Program-made: the position numbers and the translations under genes | The notes under the pieces: model-generated | The model's input: only the letters and a program-made list of their open reading frames with translations | Told to the model about the DNA's origin: nothing | The model's database searches: none | Origin: Micromonospora sp. CCTCC AA 2012012 | GTDB lineage: Bacteria; Actinomycetota; Actinomycetes; Mycobacteriales; Micromonosporaceae | DNA length: 64,000 nucleotides | Assembly: GCF_040499845.1 (NCBI RefSeq) | Contig: NZ_CP159342.1 | Span: 6,262,001 to 6,326,000 of the forward strand | Direction: 5' to 3' | In this document: positions 35,985 to 44,939 of the stretch, one piece after another | How positions within the stretch are numbered: position 1 is the stretch's first letter | How the letters are laid out: the number at the start of each line of letters is the position of its first letter

Positions 35985-36914
35985 TCAGGGCCGCCAGGCG
36001 CCCGGCGGCGGGGTCAGCCAGCCGTCGGCTACGGCCAGCTCGTCGGCGGCCCGCAGGAGCGCGCGCAGTCCCCGGGGCGCGGGCTCCCCCCGACGCCAGA
36101 CGAGACTCCACGGATAGACCGCGCCCGGCTCGACCAGGGGCCGCAGCACCGCCCCCGGCACCGGCGGCTGGTCCAGCAGGGTCAGCACGGGTGAGTCGCG
36201 GGCCCGGACGTGATGGGCCAGCTCCTCGATGCTGTGCACGTACGGATGGGCCGGGCCGTTCCCGGCGTCCGCGCCGCAGGACCGCAGCAGCCGGACGGCG
36301 GCGTCCTCCCACTCCGGGGTCACGTGGTCGCCGGCGAGGAAGCAGACCCCGGCGTCGCGCAGCTCCGCCAGCGCCACCGCCGGCCGGGCGGCCAGCGGAC
36401 TGCGCTCCGGCACCAGCAGCGCCATCGGCTCCCACCGGACCAGCCGGTGCGCGAACGCGTCGGCCGCCGGGTCCCACCGCCCGAACGTCGCGTGCAGGCG
36501 GCGCTCCCGCAGCAGCGTGCCGGCCCGGTCGAGGCCACCGTCGAAGCGCGCGAAGAACTCGGTCGCCGGGTCCAGCCGTCGGGCGGCGGCCAGCACCCGG
36601 GCCGGGGTCAGCCCCGGCGCCACCACGTTGACCAGCAGTGCCGAGTCGTCGCCGCGCAGGTCGCGGACCGTCTCGTCGTGCAGGGCCAGCAGCTGCCGCG
36701 CGCGGGGCAGCAGCCGTTCACCGGCCGGCGTCAGGCTCACCCGGCGGCTGGTCCGGTCCAGCAGGAGGACGCCGGCCCGCTCCTCCAGGCGCCGTACGTC
36801 GCGGCTGAGCGCCTGCTGCGCCACGAAGAGCCGGGTGGCGGCCCGGCCGAAGTGGAGTTCCTCCGCCACGGCGACGAAGTGGCGGAGCAGACGGATGTCG
36901 AGGGTGGGCCACAC
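35985..36914 (-). CDS. LysR-family transcriptional regulator
   Basis: A 309-aa protein from GTG 36914 (no clear ribosome binding site, so the start is tentative). The N-terminal winged helix is typical: LDIRLLRHFVAVAEELHFGRAATRLFVAQQALSRDVRRLEERAG, then LLDRTSRRVSLTPAGERLL. The effector domain follows at about residues 90-295. It lies upstream of the MFS gene on the same strand, so autoregulation and control of that exporter are likely guesses. Confidence 0.9.
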   Translation of the reverse strand: MWPTLDIRLLRHFVAVAEELHFGRAATRLFVAQQALSRDVRRLEERAGVLLLDRTSRRVSLTPAGERLLPRARQLLALHDETVRDLRGDDSALLVNVVAPGLTPARVLAAARRLDPATEFFARFDGGLDRAGTLLRERRLHATFGRWDPAADAFAHRLVRWEPMALLVPERSPLAARPAVALAELRDAGVCFLAGDHVTPEWEDAAVRLLRSCGADAGNGPAHPYVHSIEELAHHVRARDSPVLTLLDQPPVPGAVLRPLVEPGAVYPWSLVWRRGEPAPRGLRALLRAADELAVADGWLTPPPGAWRP

Positions 36915-37006
36915 CCGGCCATCATGGCCCGCCGCGCCCCACCCGCGCGTCCCGCGCCGGGGGTGATCCGGTGCGCTCCACCGCGCGCCGAGGTCGGTGC
37001 GGCGGG

Positions 37007-37873
37007 TCAGAGCTCCGCGACGGCCGGCACCAGTTCGCGGCCGATCAGGCGCAGCCGCCGCAGGTCCCACACCTGCGGCACCCAGCCGTGCGCGTGGCTC
37101 ACCCCCGCCCTGGCCAGTGCGGTCAGCTGCGCCAGCAGCGCGTCGACGTGTTCGCCCCGGTCGCCCACGTCCAGCTTGACCAGCACGGTCTTCTCGATGT
37201 CGTCGTAGTCCCGCCCCTCGGCGGCGCAGTGCTCGCGGAGGATCGCGAACTTCCGGTCGAGGTCGTCGTGGGCGAAGAGGTTGCACGCCTGCGCATAGCG
37301 GGCGACCAGCCGCAGCGTCTTGCGTTCACCGCCACCGCCGATGAGGATCGGCGGCCGGCGCAGCGGCTGCGGCGAGTTCAGCGTCCGGTCCAGCCGGTAG
37401 TGCCGGCCGTGGAACGGGGCGTCGCCCTCGTCCCACATCTGCCGGCAGATCCGCAGCGTCTCCTCCAGGCGTTCGAAGCGCTCCGCGACCGGCGGGAAGG
37501 TCAGGCCGAGCCCGGTCGCCTCGTCGGCGTTCCAGCCGGCCCCGATGCCCAGCCAGGCCCGCCCTCCGCTGAGCACGTCCAGGGTGGAGACCAGCTTCGC
37601 CACCATGCCCGGCGCCCGGTAGGTCGCCGCGGTCACCCACGCCAGCAGCTCCACCCGCGTCGTGCGGGCGGCCAGGTACCCCAGCGTGGTGTACGCCTCG
37701 AGCATCGCGTTCTCGGTCGGCCCGACCGAGGGGATCTGCCAGAGGTGGTCCATGACGCTGACCCGGGCCACCCCGGCCTCCTCGGCCGTCACGGCGATCC
37801 GGGTCAGGGTGTCGGCGAGGCCGGCCGTCCCGTCCGGGAAGGTGAAGTCCGCGATGTGCAGGCCGATTCTCAT
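37007..37873 (-). CDS. LLM-class F420-dependent oxidoreductase (luciferase-like)
   Basis: A 288-aa TIM-barrel protein from ATG 37873 with GGAGGAGAG upstream. Recognisable elements are ADFTFPDG at the start, SVMDHLWQIPSVGP, the glycine-rich RAWLGIGAGWNADEATGLGLTFP and PILIGGGGERKTLRLVARYA. These are hallmarks of F420-dependent luciferase-like enzymes of actinomycetes. The closest functional groups reduce or oxidise small molecules with F420; substrates vary. It is divergent from the large operon starting at 38070 and may or may not belong to the pathway. Confidence 0.87.
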   Translation of the reverse strand: MRIGLHIADFTFPDGTAGLADTLTRIAVTAEEAGVARVSVMDHLWQIPSVGPTENAMLEAYTTLGYLAARTTRVELLAWVTAATYRAPGMVAKLVSTLDVLSGGRAWLGIGAGWNADEATGLGLTFPPVAERFERLEETLRICRQMWDEGDAPFHGRHYRLDRTLNSPQPLRRPPILIGGGGERKTLRLVARYAQACNLFAHDDLDRKFAILREHCAAEGRDYDDIEKTVLVKLDVGDRGEHVDALLAQLTALARAGVSHAHGWVPQVWDLRRLRLIGRELVPAVAEL

Positions 37874-38069
37874 TCGCTCTCCTCCTCGTCCGGGTGCGGC
37901 TGCTCACCGGTTCGACCGGACCCCCGCGCCCCGCACACTACGGACGCTGCGTCGCCCGCGTCGCGGCCGGCGGACCAACACCGCAAGATCCAAGAAGTTG
38001 GCTCCGTAAACCCGTGTTTGACTGACTGCCGAGCCGAATTCGGCGGTGTGAAACTGGGGGGCAATGCAC
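37874..38069. promoter_or_regulatory. Divergent control region ahead of the 13-gene operon
   Basis: 196 bases between divergent starts, A+T-richer at 37980-38060. TTGACT at 38018-38023 could be a -35 element, but I see no good -10 at the proper distance. This must contain the main promoter for the operon 38070-51982, as the following genes are nearly all overlapping. Confidence 0.4.
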
Positions 38070-40754
38070 ATGGTGGACAACTCCGCCCTGCTCGTCGACG
38101 ACGAATCCGTCCTCGTCGCCGAACCGGCATTGTTCGGGCGCAAATTCACCCGGCAGATCGAGTTGGCCGCCGCCGGATTCCGGGTGCCGCCGCTGGCCTG
38201 CGTGCCGGCGACCGTGTTCGACCGGGCGGTCGCCCCGGTGCTCGGTGACCCGGCGCTGCCCACCGGGCCGCCGGACGTACGCGCCGAGGAGCTGCGCAAG
38301 CGGGTGCTGGCCGGTGGTGTGCCGGACGAGCTGCGCCGCGTGCTCGACGAGCGCTTCGACGCCATCGCCGGGCCGGACGGGCTGGTCGCCGTACGCGCCT
38401 GCGTGGTCCCCGACGCCACCGATCCGGATTCCGGCGAGGATTCCGCCCAGGACCCGTTCGCGGGTCTCAGCGACAGTTTCCTCTATGTCCGGCGGGAGGA
38501 ACTGCCCGAGCGGGTGGCCGCGTGCTGGGCGTCGGCGTTCAATCCCGAAGCGGTTCTCTACCGCGCACACAAGAATATCGACCCGTTCGCCGCCCGGGTC
38601 GCCGTGGCGGTGCAGAGAATGGTGTGCGGCGAACGCTCCTTCGTCGTCTTCACCCGCGATCCGTTGAACGGTTCGGATCGCCGGGTGATTGCCGCCGCGT
38701 ACGGAATCGGCGAAGGAGTCGTGCAGGAGAAGGCGGACGTCGACCATTTCTTCGTCGACCCGGCGACCGGTGTCGTGGAGGCCCACGTGGCGGCCAAGTC
38801 GCGCGCGGTGGGCCGGGACCCGGCGAACCCGGCGGCCGGTCCGGTCCCCGTCGAGGTGCCGCCCGAGCTGGCGGAGCGACCGGTGCTGGACGACCCGCAG
38901 GCGCGGGAGATCGCCACGCTGGCCGGGGCGATCGCTGAGCACTTCGGCGCCCCGCAGGACATCGAGGGCACGATCACCGCCGACGGGGTGGTGCACGTGG
39001 TGCAGGCCCGGCCGATCGTGATCCCGACCGTCGCCGCACCCGTCGCGCAGATCCTCTGGGACAACAACAACACCACCGAGACGTTCCCCGGGGTGAGCTG
39101 CGCCCTGACGTACTCGGTGGGCCGCGAGCTGATGGAGGTCGGCTTCACCGACCTGTACCGGCGGATGGGTGTCCCCGAGGAGACCATCCGGCACAACAGG
39201 CCCCGGCTGCGGCAGATGATCGGCTACCTGGACGGACACGTCTACTACGCCATCGACAACTGGTACCACCTGCACGGGATGATGCGCTGCTTCCGCCCGC
39301 TCTGGAGCACCTGGGAGCAGGCGGTCGGCCTGGCCGGCCGGCACGACGAGCGCACCCCGCCGAACCTGGCGCAGACGATCGTCCACCTCGGAGAGATCGG
39401 GCTGCGGATGGCCGCCCACCCGCGCCGGGTACGGGACTTCCTCCGCTGGTGGGACGAGCGGCACGCCACCCTGGACGTGGCCGACCTGACGCCGTCGGAG
39501 GTGGTGGCGACCTATCGCCGCCTCTGGACGGAGGTCGGCGAGTGGTGGGGGGTCACGCTCGTCAACGGGGTGTTCCTCTTCGCCGCGACCTGGGCGGCCA
39601 ACGGCCTGCTGCGGCGCTGGGCGCCGGAGGCGGACCGCGCGGTCCTCAACGGCCTGCTCAGCGGCGGGAAGATGAACAAGTCGGCGCTGGCGGTGCAGTC
39701 CGCCGTCGACCTGGCCGCCCGCGCCGCCGCCGTACCGGAGCTGCGGGCCGCGCTGCTGGCCGACACCGACGCCCGCGAGCTGTGGGACGAGCTGGTCGCC
39801 GGCCGGTACGGCGACGACTTCGCCGAGGCGCTCCGCACCCACCTGCGGGAGTACGGCGATCGGGCGTTGCAGGACAACAAGATGGAGGCGATCACGCCCC
39901 GGGAGCAGCCGTGGACGGTGCTGCACTCGGTCCGCGCGTACCTGCGGCAGGGCCAGGACGTCGAGCGGAGCCTCTCCGCCGGTCGGGACGCGGCCCAGCA
40001 GGCCCGCCGCGAGCTGCGCCGGCACCTGCGCGACCCGGCCCGGCGGGCGCTGGTGCGGGGCGCCTTCGGCACCATGCGCACCTTCCTGCGGCTGCGCGAG
40101 GACATGCGGTTCCGGCGCAGCCAGCTGATGGGCGACCTGCGTGCGCTGCTGCTGCGGCAGGGCGATCACCTGGTCACGGCCGGCCGCCTCGACACGCGCC
40201 GGGACGTGCTCGACCTGACCGTCGAGGAGGTCCTCGGGGCGTTCGACGGCACCGCGCCCACCGCCGACCTGCGCGGGATGGCCGCCGTCCGGGCGGCGGA
40301 ACGCGCCGCGTGGACCGCCGCCGAGCTGACGCTGCCGGCGCGGTTCGCCACCGACGCCGACCGGCCGGTCACCGACGCGCTCGCGACGGTCGCCCCGGCC
40401 TCGGTGGCCGGGCCCGACGGCGAGGCGGTGCTGCGCGGACTGGCCTCCAGTTCCGGCATCGCGCGGGGCCGGGCGATGGTCGTCCTCGACCCGTCGGTGA
40501 CCGCGGACGAGACCCGCGACCGGATCCTGGTGGCCCGGGAGACCGACCCGGGCTGGCTGTTCCTGATGATGTCGGCGAAGGCGCTGGTGGTCGAGCGCGG
40601 CACCCTGCTGTCGCACACCGCGGTGACCGGCCGGCTGCTGGGCATCCCGACGGTGGTGGCGGTGCCGGGGGCCACCACGCTGATCCCCGACGGCTGCGAG
40701 ATCGAGGTGGACGGGGCCGCCGGCACCGTGCGGATCCTGGGGAGCGCCGGATGA
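38070..40754 (+). CDS. One-chain PEP-synthase/rifampin-phosphotransferase-like protein
   Basis: An 894-aa protein from ATG 38070, eight bases after GGGGGG; ATG 38064 is too close. The N-terminal ATP-grasp-like domain shows GRKFTRQIELAAAGFRVPP, QRMVCGERSFVVFTRDPLNG and DIEGTITADGVVHVVQARPI. The middle is a long helical domain. The C-terminal swivelling phosphohistidine domain has the catalytic His near 848 in GTLLSHTAVTGRL. The layout and length match rifampin phosphotransferase and PEP synthases, which pass a phosphate from ATP through His to an acceptor. The usual VRSSATAED nucleotide motif is replaced by VRACVVPDATD, so ATP use may be altered. It is the first gene of a 13-gene operon; the acceptor is unknown. 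Confidence 0.82.
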   Translation: MVDNSALLVDDESVLVAEPALFGRKFTRQIELAAAGFRVPPLACVPATVFDRAVAPVLGDPALPTGPPDVRAEELRKRVLAGGVPDELRRVLDERFDAIAGPDGLVAVRACVVPDATDPDSGEDSAQDPFAGLSDSFLYVRREELPERVAACWASAFNPEAVLYRAHKNIDPFAARVAVAVQRMVCGERSFVVFTRDPLNGSDRRVIAAAYGIGEGVVQEKADVDHFFVDPATGVVEAHVAAKSRAVGRDPANPAAGPVPVEVPPELAERPVLDDPQAREIATLAGAIAEHFGAPQDIEGTITADGVVHVVQARPIVIPTVAAPVAQILWDNNNTTETFPGVSCALTYSVGRELMEVGFTDLYRRMGVPEETIRHNRPRLRQMIGYLDGHVYYAIDNWYHLHGMMRCFRPLWSTWEQAVGLAGRHDERTPPNLAQTIVHLGEIGLRMAAHPRRVRDFLRWWDERHATLDVADLTPSEVVATYRRLWTEVGEWWGVTLVNGVFLFAATWAANGLLRRWAPEADRAVLNGLLSGGKMNKSALAVQSAVDLAARAAAVPELRAALLADTDARELWDELVAGRYGDDFAEALRTHLREYGDRALQDNKMEAITPREQPWTVLHSVRAYLRQGQDVERSLSAGRDAAQQARRELRRHLRDPARRALVRGAFGTMRTFLRLREDMRFRRSQLMGDLRALLLRQGDHLVTAGRLDTRRDVLDLTVEEVLGAFDGTAPTADLRGMAAVRAAERAAWTAAELTLPARFATDADRPVTDALATVAPASVAGPDGEAVLRGLASSSGIARGRAMVVLDPSVTADETRDRILVARETDPGWLFLMMSAKALVVERGTLLSHTAVTGRLLGIPTVVAVPGATTLIPDGCEIEVDGAAGTVRILGSAG

Positions 40755-41650
40755 TCCGCCGGTGGGGCCGCTACGTGGGGGCCGCCTACCGGCCGGCGGT
40801 GCAGATTCCGTACACGGTGTCCTGGGCGGTGGGGCTGACCGCGCTCTTCGCCACGGTGACCGCCGGGGTGGCCCGCTGGCGGCCCGGTGTCGACCTGCTG
40901 GTCACCACGGTCACGCTGATGGTGACGATGCTGCTGATCAGGGCGCTGGACGACCTGCGCGACCTGGAGTACGACCGGGCCCTGAACCCGGGCCGACCGC
41001 TGCCCAGCGGGCTGGTCCGCCCCGGCGACCTCTACACCCTGGTGGCGGTCGGCGGGGTGCTGCTGCTGGCGTTGAACGCCGGCCGGGGCGTCGCCCTGGT
41101 CGCGCTGGTCGTGCAGATGGTCTACACCGCCGCGGTGATCGTCGCGGAGCTGGTGGGCGGTTGGCCGGCCCCGGACCGGATCGGCCTCCAGGCCGCCGTC
41201 AACCTGCCGATCCTCAGCATGCTCAGCCTCTACGTCTACGCCGGGTTCCTCCGCGCCGAGCACGTGCGCCCGAGCGCCGCCGGGTTCGTCGCGGTCGCCG
41301 CGGTCACCCTGGGCGCCCTCGCGGTGGAGTTCGGCCGCAAGACCAGCCGCCGACCCCGCCCGGGGGAGCGGACGTACGCCACCATCCTCGGCGCGGCCGG
41401 CACCTCCGCCGCCGGGCTGGCCGCCGCGGTGCTGGCCACCACGGCCGTCGTGGTGATGGTGGCGCCCTGGCGGCCGGGTGCCGCCTGGGGCTGGCTGGTG
41501 CTGGCGCCGCTGGCCCTGCCGGTGATCTCGGCGGGCCGGTTCGCCGCCGGCGACAACCGCTGGCCGGCGCTGCCCACGATCGCCTACGTCCCGGCCATGT
41601 ACGGCAGTTTCCTGGTGGTCGGCTGGCTCACGAAGGGAGCACTCGGATGA
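40751..41650 (+). CDS. UbiA-type membrane prenyltransferase-like protein
   Basis: A 299-aa protein coupled to the preceding gene by an ATGA overlap. Eight to nine membrane helices are visible. The first Asp-rich motif of the UbiA superfamily is present as RALDDLRDLEYDRALNPGRPLPSG near residues 63-86, including the downstream NxxRPLxxG element. The second motif, normally DxxxD, reads EFGRKTSRRPRPGE, so a charged residue is kept but the Asp pair is not. The fold suggests transfer of an isoprenyl or other pyrophosphate-borne group to an aromatic or lipid acceptor, but the altered second motif leaves the reaction open. Membrane location. Confidence 0.78.
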   Translation: MIRRWGRYVGAAYRPAVQIPYTVSWAVGLTALFATVTAGVARWRPGVDLLVTTVTLMVTMLLIRALDDLRDLEYDRALNPGRPLPSGLVRPGDLYTLVAVGGVLLLALNAGRGVALVALVVQMVYTAAVIVAELVGGWPAPDRIGLQAAVNLPILSMLSLYVYAGFLRAEHVRPSAAGFVAVAAVTLGALAVEFGRKTSRRPRPGERTYATILGAAGTSAAGLAAAVLATTAVVVMVAPWRPGAAWGWLVLAPLALPVISAGRFAAGDNRWPALPTIAYVPAMYGSFLVVGWLTKGALG

Positions 41651-42273
41651 CCGCCTTCTGGACCCTGCTCGGCCCCGACTTCGCCGGCAAGTCCACCGCC
41701 CTGCGCCGACTGCGCCGCGAGCACGGGTGGCGGGTCGTGTCGCACGACGACGAGTTCCTGGGCGACCGGCCGCTGATCTCGACGCTGCGCCGCTGCTGGG
41801 TGGACCAGGCGCTGCGGCACGCGGGCACCCGGTACACCGCCGAGCTGGTGCTGTCGGTGATGCACCCGGTGATCCTGCACCAGCGGGACGAGCTGGACCG
41901 GCAGGCGACGGGGGAGGGCGGCCCGCTCGTCGTGGACTCGTCCTATTACAAGGTGCTGGCCGCCTGCACGCTGCTCGGCGTGACGGACGACGGCGTCTTC
42001 GACCGCTGGCGCGCGATGCGTCCGCCGTGCGGCGTCGTCTATCTGGACGTGCCGCCCGAGGTGACCTGGGAGCGGACCGGACCGCTGCGGGAGGTCAGCG
42101 CCTTCGAGCACTACGGCCCGACGCTGACCCGGGAGGGGTTCGTCGCCTTCCAGCGCGACCTGCGCGCCCTGATGCTGGAGCAGCTCGCCGACCTGCCGGT
42201 GACCATGGTGGACGGCGCCGCCCCGCCGGACGAGGTGCTCGCCAAAATCATCTCTGCGGTCGGTCGGTCATGA
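41647..42273 (+). CDS. P-loop kinase, thymidylate-kinase-like
   Basis: A 208-aa protein overlapping the UbiA-type gene by four bases. The Walker A loop is LLGPDFAGKST at residues 8-18; later segments YKVLAACTLLGV and VVYLDVPPEVTWERTG resemble thymidylate kinase and related dNMP-kinase folds, with the Asp-Val-Pro element of the base of the lid. No clear nucleoside-binding DRY/H motif is seen, so a nucleotide substrate is not certain. It could phosphorylate a small molecule for the pathway of this operon. Confidence 0.72.
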   Translation: MTAFWTLLGPDFAGKSTALRRLRREHGWRVVSHDDEFLGDRPLISTLRRCWVDQALRHAGTRYTAELVLSVMHPVILHQRDELDRQATGEGGPLVVDSSYYKVLAACTLLGVTDDGVFDRWRAMRPPCGVVYLDVPPEVTWERTGPLREVSAFEHYGPTLTREGFVAFQRDLRALMLEQLADLPVTMVDGAAPPDEVLAKIISAVGRS

Positions 42274-42899
42274 TCACCCACGACCGCCTCGCCGCCGACC
42301 TGCTCGCCGAACGCCTGACCTGGGTCGGGAACGACTCCGCCGGGGACGCCGACGCGACCGTCCTCGTCGTGCTGCGGGCGTTGGACCTGGTCGACCTGGT
42401 GCACGGCACGCGTGCGTTCGTGGCCGACCTGGACCCGGCCGACGCGGCGCGGTGGCGGCGGTCGTACACCCGGACCCGGTTCCTCTTCGGCAACCCGTCG
42501 AGCCTCGGCGACCAGCACGCCCCCCGGCGGTCGCGGCGCGCCACGGCCGCCTGGCTCGGGCCGTACCGGGACTCGACGCCCGGGGTGGCCCGACTGCTCA
42601 AGCCGGTCACCGGACGGATGCCGCCGCTGCCGCGGACGGTCCGGGTCCCCGGCATCGGGCGGGCCCGCCGGCTGGAGATCGCGATGGGCGCCTCCGTCGT
42701 GGACTACCTCGTGCACCTGCACCACACCCTCGCCGAAGCGGCGCTGATGGGCCGGCTCGCCCCGGAGGAGCCGCTGCTGCTGCGCCACCGCGCCGACCTG
42801 GCCGACCGGGCCGACAGCCCCGCCGCGTACGCCCGGGTGCTGCCCGACCCCGACGCACCCGACGGCCTCCGCCTGCACACCTGGCTCTCCCCCCGCTAA
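42270..42899 (+). CDS. Unrecognised protein of the 13-gene operon
   Basis: A 209-aa soluble protein coupled by an ATGA overlap to the kinase gene. I do not recognise a family. Visible features are an acidic-aromatic N-terminal half, an Arg-rich stretch APRRSRRATAAWLGPYRDSTPG in the middle, and VVDYLVHLHHTLAEAALMGRLAPEE with several His. No signal peptide or membrane helix is present. Codon use is the same as its neighbours, and the overlap shows it is a real gene expressed with them. Confidence 0.65.
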   Translation: MITHDRLAADLLAERLTWVGNDSAGDADATVLVVLRALDLVDLVHGTRAFVADLDPADAARWRRSYTRTRFLFGNPSSLGDQHAPRRSRRATAAWLGPYRDSTPGVARLLKPVTGRMPPLPRTVRVPGIGRARRLEIAMGASVVDYLVHLHHTLAEAALMGRLAPEEPLLLRHRADLADRADSPAAYARVLPDPDAPDGLRLHTWLSPR

Positions 42900-42908
42900 G
42901 GAATCGCC

Positions 42909-43784
42909 GTGGACATCACCAACTTCACCGAGTCCGACCTGGCCCGCCTCGAGGTGTCCCTGCGGCTGCGCGACCTGTCGGAGGCGTGCCGCCAGGCGGT
43001 CGCCGCCGAGGAGACCGCCGGCCCGGACGAGCCCGGCCTCCAGGCCCGCCTCCGGCTGCTCTGGGAATCCCAGGTGCCGCAGTTGCAGGACGCGATCGCG
43101 CGGCACGTCCGGATCCGCGGCGGGTCGTGGTCCGACATCGCCGCGCTCGGCGCGCTCGACGAGCAGGAGGCCCGCGAGCGGGCCGCCAACCCGGAGGCGC
43201 CGGTGGCGGGCGACCCGGTCGCCGAGGCCGCCGCCCTCGACGACTGGTACATGCGGCACGCCCAGCTGGAACCCCTGGCCCAGTTCCGCGACCCGTTCAG
43301 CCGGCTGCTCAGCGCCCACCCGGCCCAGGAGCACGAGTGCCTGATCTGCGTGAAGTACCGGGGCGGGACGCTGCCCGCGTACGGCGGGTACACCTCCCCG
43401 CCGGGCGGCTACCTGCTCGACGACGGCTGCTGGCGGGTCGGGCACGGGCCCACCCCGTACTGGCCCGCCGGGACGCTGCTGATCGAGTCGCACCGGCACT
43501 TCCTCGACCACGCCGAGATGACCCCGCACGAGGCCGCCACCATCGGCCCGCTGATCCAGCGCTTCGTCGGGCCGCTCAAGGAGGCGATGGACGCCCCCCG
43601 GGTGCACGTCTTCTCCTGCATGGAGGGCGCCGAGCACTTCCACACCTGGCTGGTGCCCCGGGTCGGCAAGGTGAACAGCGGCCGGGCCTTCATCGCCGCC
43701 CCCGGCCACTGCAGCATCCGCGAGGCGGAGGACGCGATCGCCCGGGTGCGCGCGGCACTCGCCCGGGCCGAGGCAGTCCGGTGA
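42909..43784 (+). CDS. HIT-like protein with N-terminal extension
   Basis: A 291-aa protein from GTG 42909, with AAGGA overlapping the preceding stop. The N-terminal ~90 residues are helical and include ARHVRIRGGSWSDIAALG, like a small helix-turn-helix found in actinobacterial proteins. The C-terminal part has a Cys pair in HECLICVKYRGG near 142 and a HIT-type His cluster GAEHFHTWLVPR near 240, matching the H-x-H-x core of HIT hydrolases/transferases although the third His is missing. HIT proteins act on nucleotide-alpha-phosphate bonds through a covalent His. Together with the kinase and PEP-type genes this suggests phosphate-transfer chemistry in the operon. Confidence 0.65.
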   Translation: MDITNFTESDLARLEVSLRLRDLSEACRQAVAAEETAGPDEPGLQARLRLLWESQVPQLQDAIARHVRIRGGSWSDIAALGALDEQEARERAANPEAPVAGDPVAEAAALDDWYMRHAQLEPLAQFRDPFSRLLSAHPAQEHECLICVKYRGGTLPAYGGYTSPPGGYLLDDGCWRVGHGPTPYWPAGTLLIESHRHFLDHAEMTPHEAATIGPLIQRFVGPLKEAMDAPRVHVFSCMEGAEHFHTWLVPRVGKVNSGRAFIAAPGHCSIREAEDAIARVRAALARAEAVR

Positions 43785-44920
43785 GCGGCGCCGGGGCACC
43801 GCCCGGGCGGCTGCTCCTCGCCCCGGTCACGGTCAGCCCCACCAAGCCGCTGACCCCGTCCCACCTGAAGCTGCTCCTGTCGGTGGACGTCCTGCACCGC
43901 GCCACGTCGACGCTGACCGACGTCACCTTCCTCTACCGGCCGCTCGCGCACGCCGGCAGCCGCCAGATCGCGGGGTTCTGGGAGTTCCTCGACCGGCGCC
44001 ACCCCGGCACCTCGTACGACGACTGGAGCGAGGAGCGGATCGGCGACGCGTACGGCGAGTTCCAGCGCGCCGAGCGCGTCCCGTACGCCCGGCTGGAGCC
44101 GCTGGTCCGGCGGGCCGCAGCCGGCTGGGTCCACCCGGTCAGCCGGCGGGTCGTCGACCTGTGGCACGACCACTACCGGCGGCTGGCGCTCACCGACCCG
44201 ATGGAGGCGCCCGGGCCGACGCCGATGCCGCTGGACGAGCTGATCGACCTGCTGCTGCGGCACGGGCTCTGCGTGGACGGCCGGCCCTTCGGCGCGCCGG
44301 TCTATCTCGACGCCACCCCGGCCGGTCTGCCGCTGCGCACACTCGTCGGCGCGGACGGGCACGCCAACTATCTCGCCTCCACGCTGGCCGAGCTGCTGCC
44401 GCTGCGCGCCGGCCACGACCACGTGGTGCTGCCGCACGACGTGGAGATCCGCACCGACTACCGGACCCTGGCGTACGTGCTGACCCGGCTCGGCACCCCG
44501 GTGTCGCGGATCGAGTTCCCCCGGGTGCCGCTGGACGGGACCGCCCGCGCCACCCGGTACGGCGGCTGGCACGCGTACACCGTCGACGCGCTGGCCGCGC
44601 GGGCCGCCGCCGACGGACCGGTGTTCGCCCTCGGGCTGCGGCTCTATCTGATCGCCGGGCTGGGCCGCACCGCCCGCGAGTCGTTCGACCGGCGGCAGCT
44701 CGACCGCTGGCTGCGCCGCGCCGAGCGGCTGCTCGCCGGGGGCGTCGGCGCCGCCGATCCCGTCGCGCTGGCCGCACTGGCCGGACGGCTCCCGTACGTG
44801 GACCCGTACCGCCTGGTCACCTCGATGCTCGGCCGCACGGGGGGCGCCGCCGCCGGTGACCTGCTCGCCGTGGTGCTGGGTGCCGACGCGTTCGCGCAGC
44901 CGATCCTGTCCGCGTCCTGA
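43781..44920 (+). CDS. Unrecognised protein, possible class I synthetase/nucleotidyltransferase-like fold
   Basis: A 379-aa protein from GTG 43781 overlapping the HIT stop. I cannot name the family with confidence. The N-terminal segment SPTKPLTPSHLKLLLSVDVL has the placement and composition of the HIGH-loop region of class I aminoacyl-tRNA synthetases (as in PTGPLHLGH), and GADGHANYLASTLAELLP is His-rich further on, so a class I nucleotidyl-transfer fold is possible. There is no membrane helix. This reading is a weak inference from pattern only; the gene is surely real from its coupling and codon use. Confidence 0.6.
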   Translation: MSGAGAPPGRLLLAPVTVSPTKPLTPSHLKLLLSVDVLHRATSTLTDVTFLYRPLAHAGSRQIAGFWEFLDRRHPGTSYDDWSEERIGDAYGEFQRAERVPYARLEPLVRRAAAGWVHPVSRRVVDLWHDHYRRLALTDPMEAPGPTPMPLDELIDLLLRHGLCVDGRPFGAPVYLDATPAGLPLRTLVGADGHANYLASTLAELLPLRAGHDHVVLPHDVEIRTDYRTLAYVLTRLGTPVSRIEFPRVPLDGTARATRYGGWHAYTVDALAARAAADGPVFALGLRLYLIAGLGRTARESFDRRQLDRWLRRAERLLAGGVGAADPVALAALAGRLPYVDPYRLVTSMLGRTGGAAAGDLLAVVLGADAFAQPILSAS

Positions 44921-44939
44921 GGCCGAGGGGAGACAGAGG

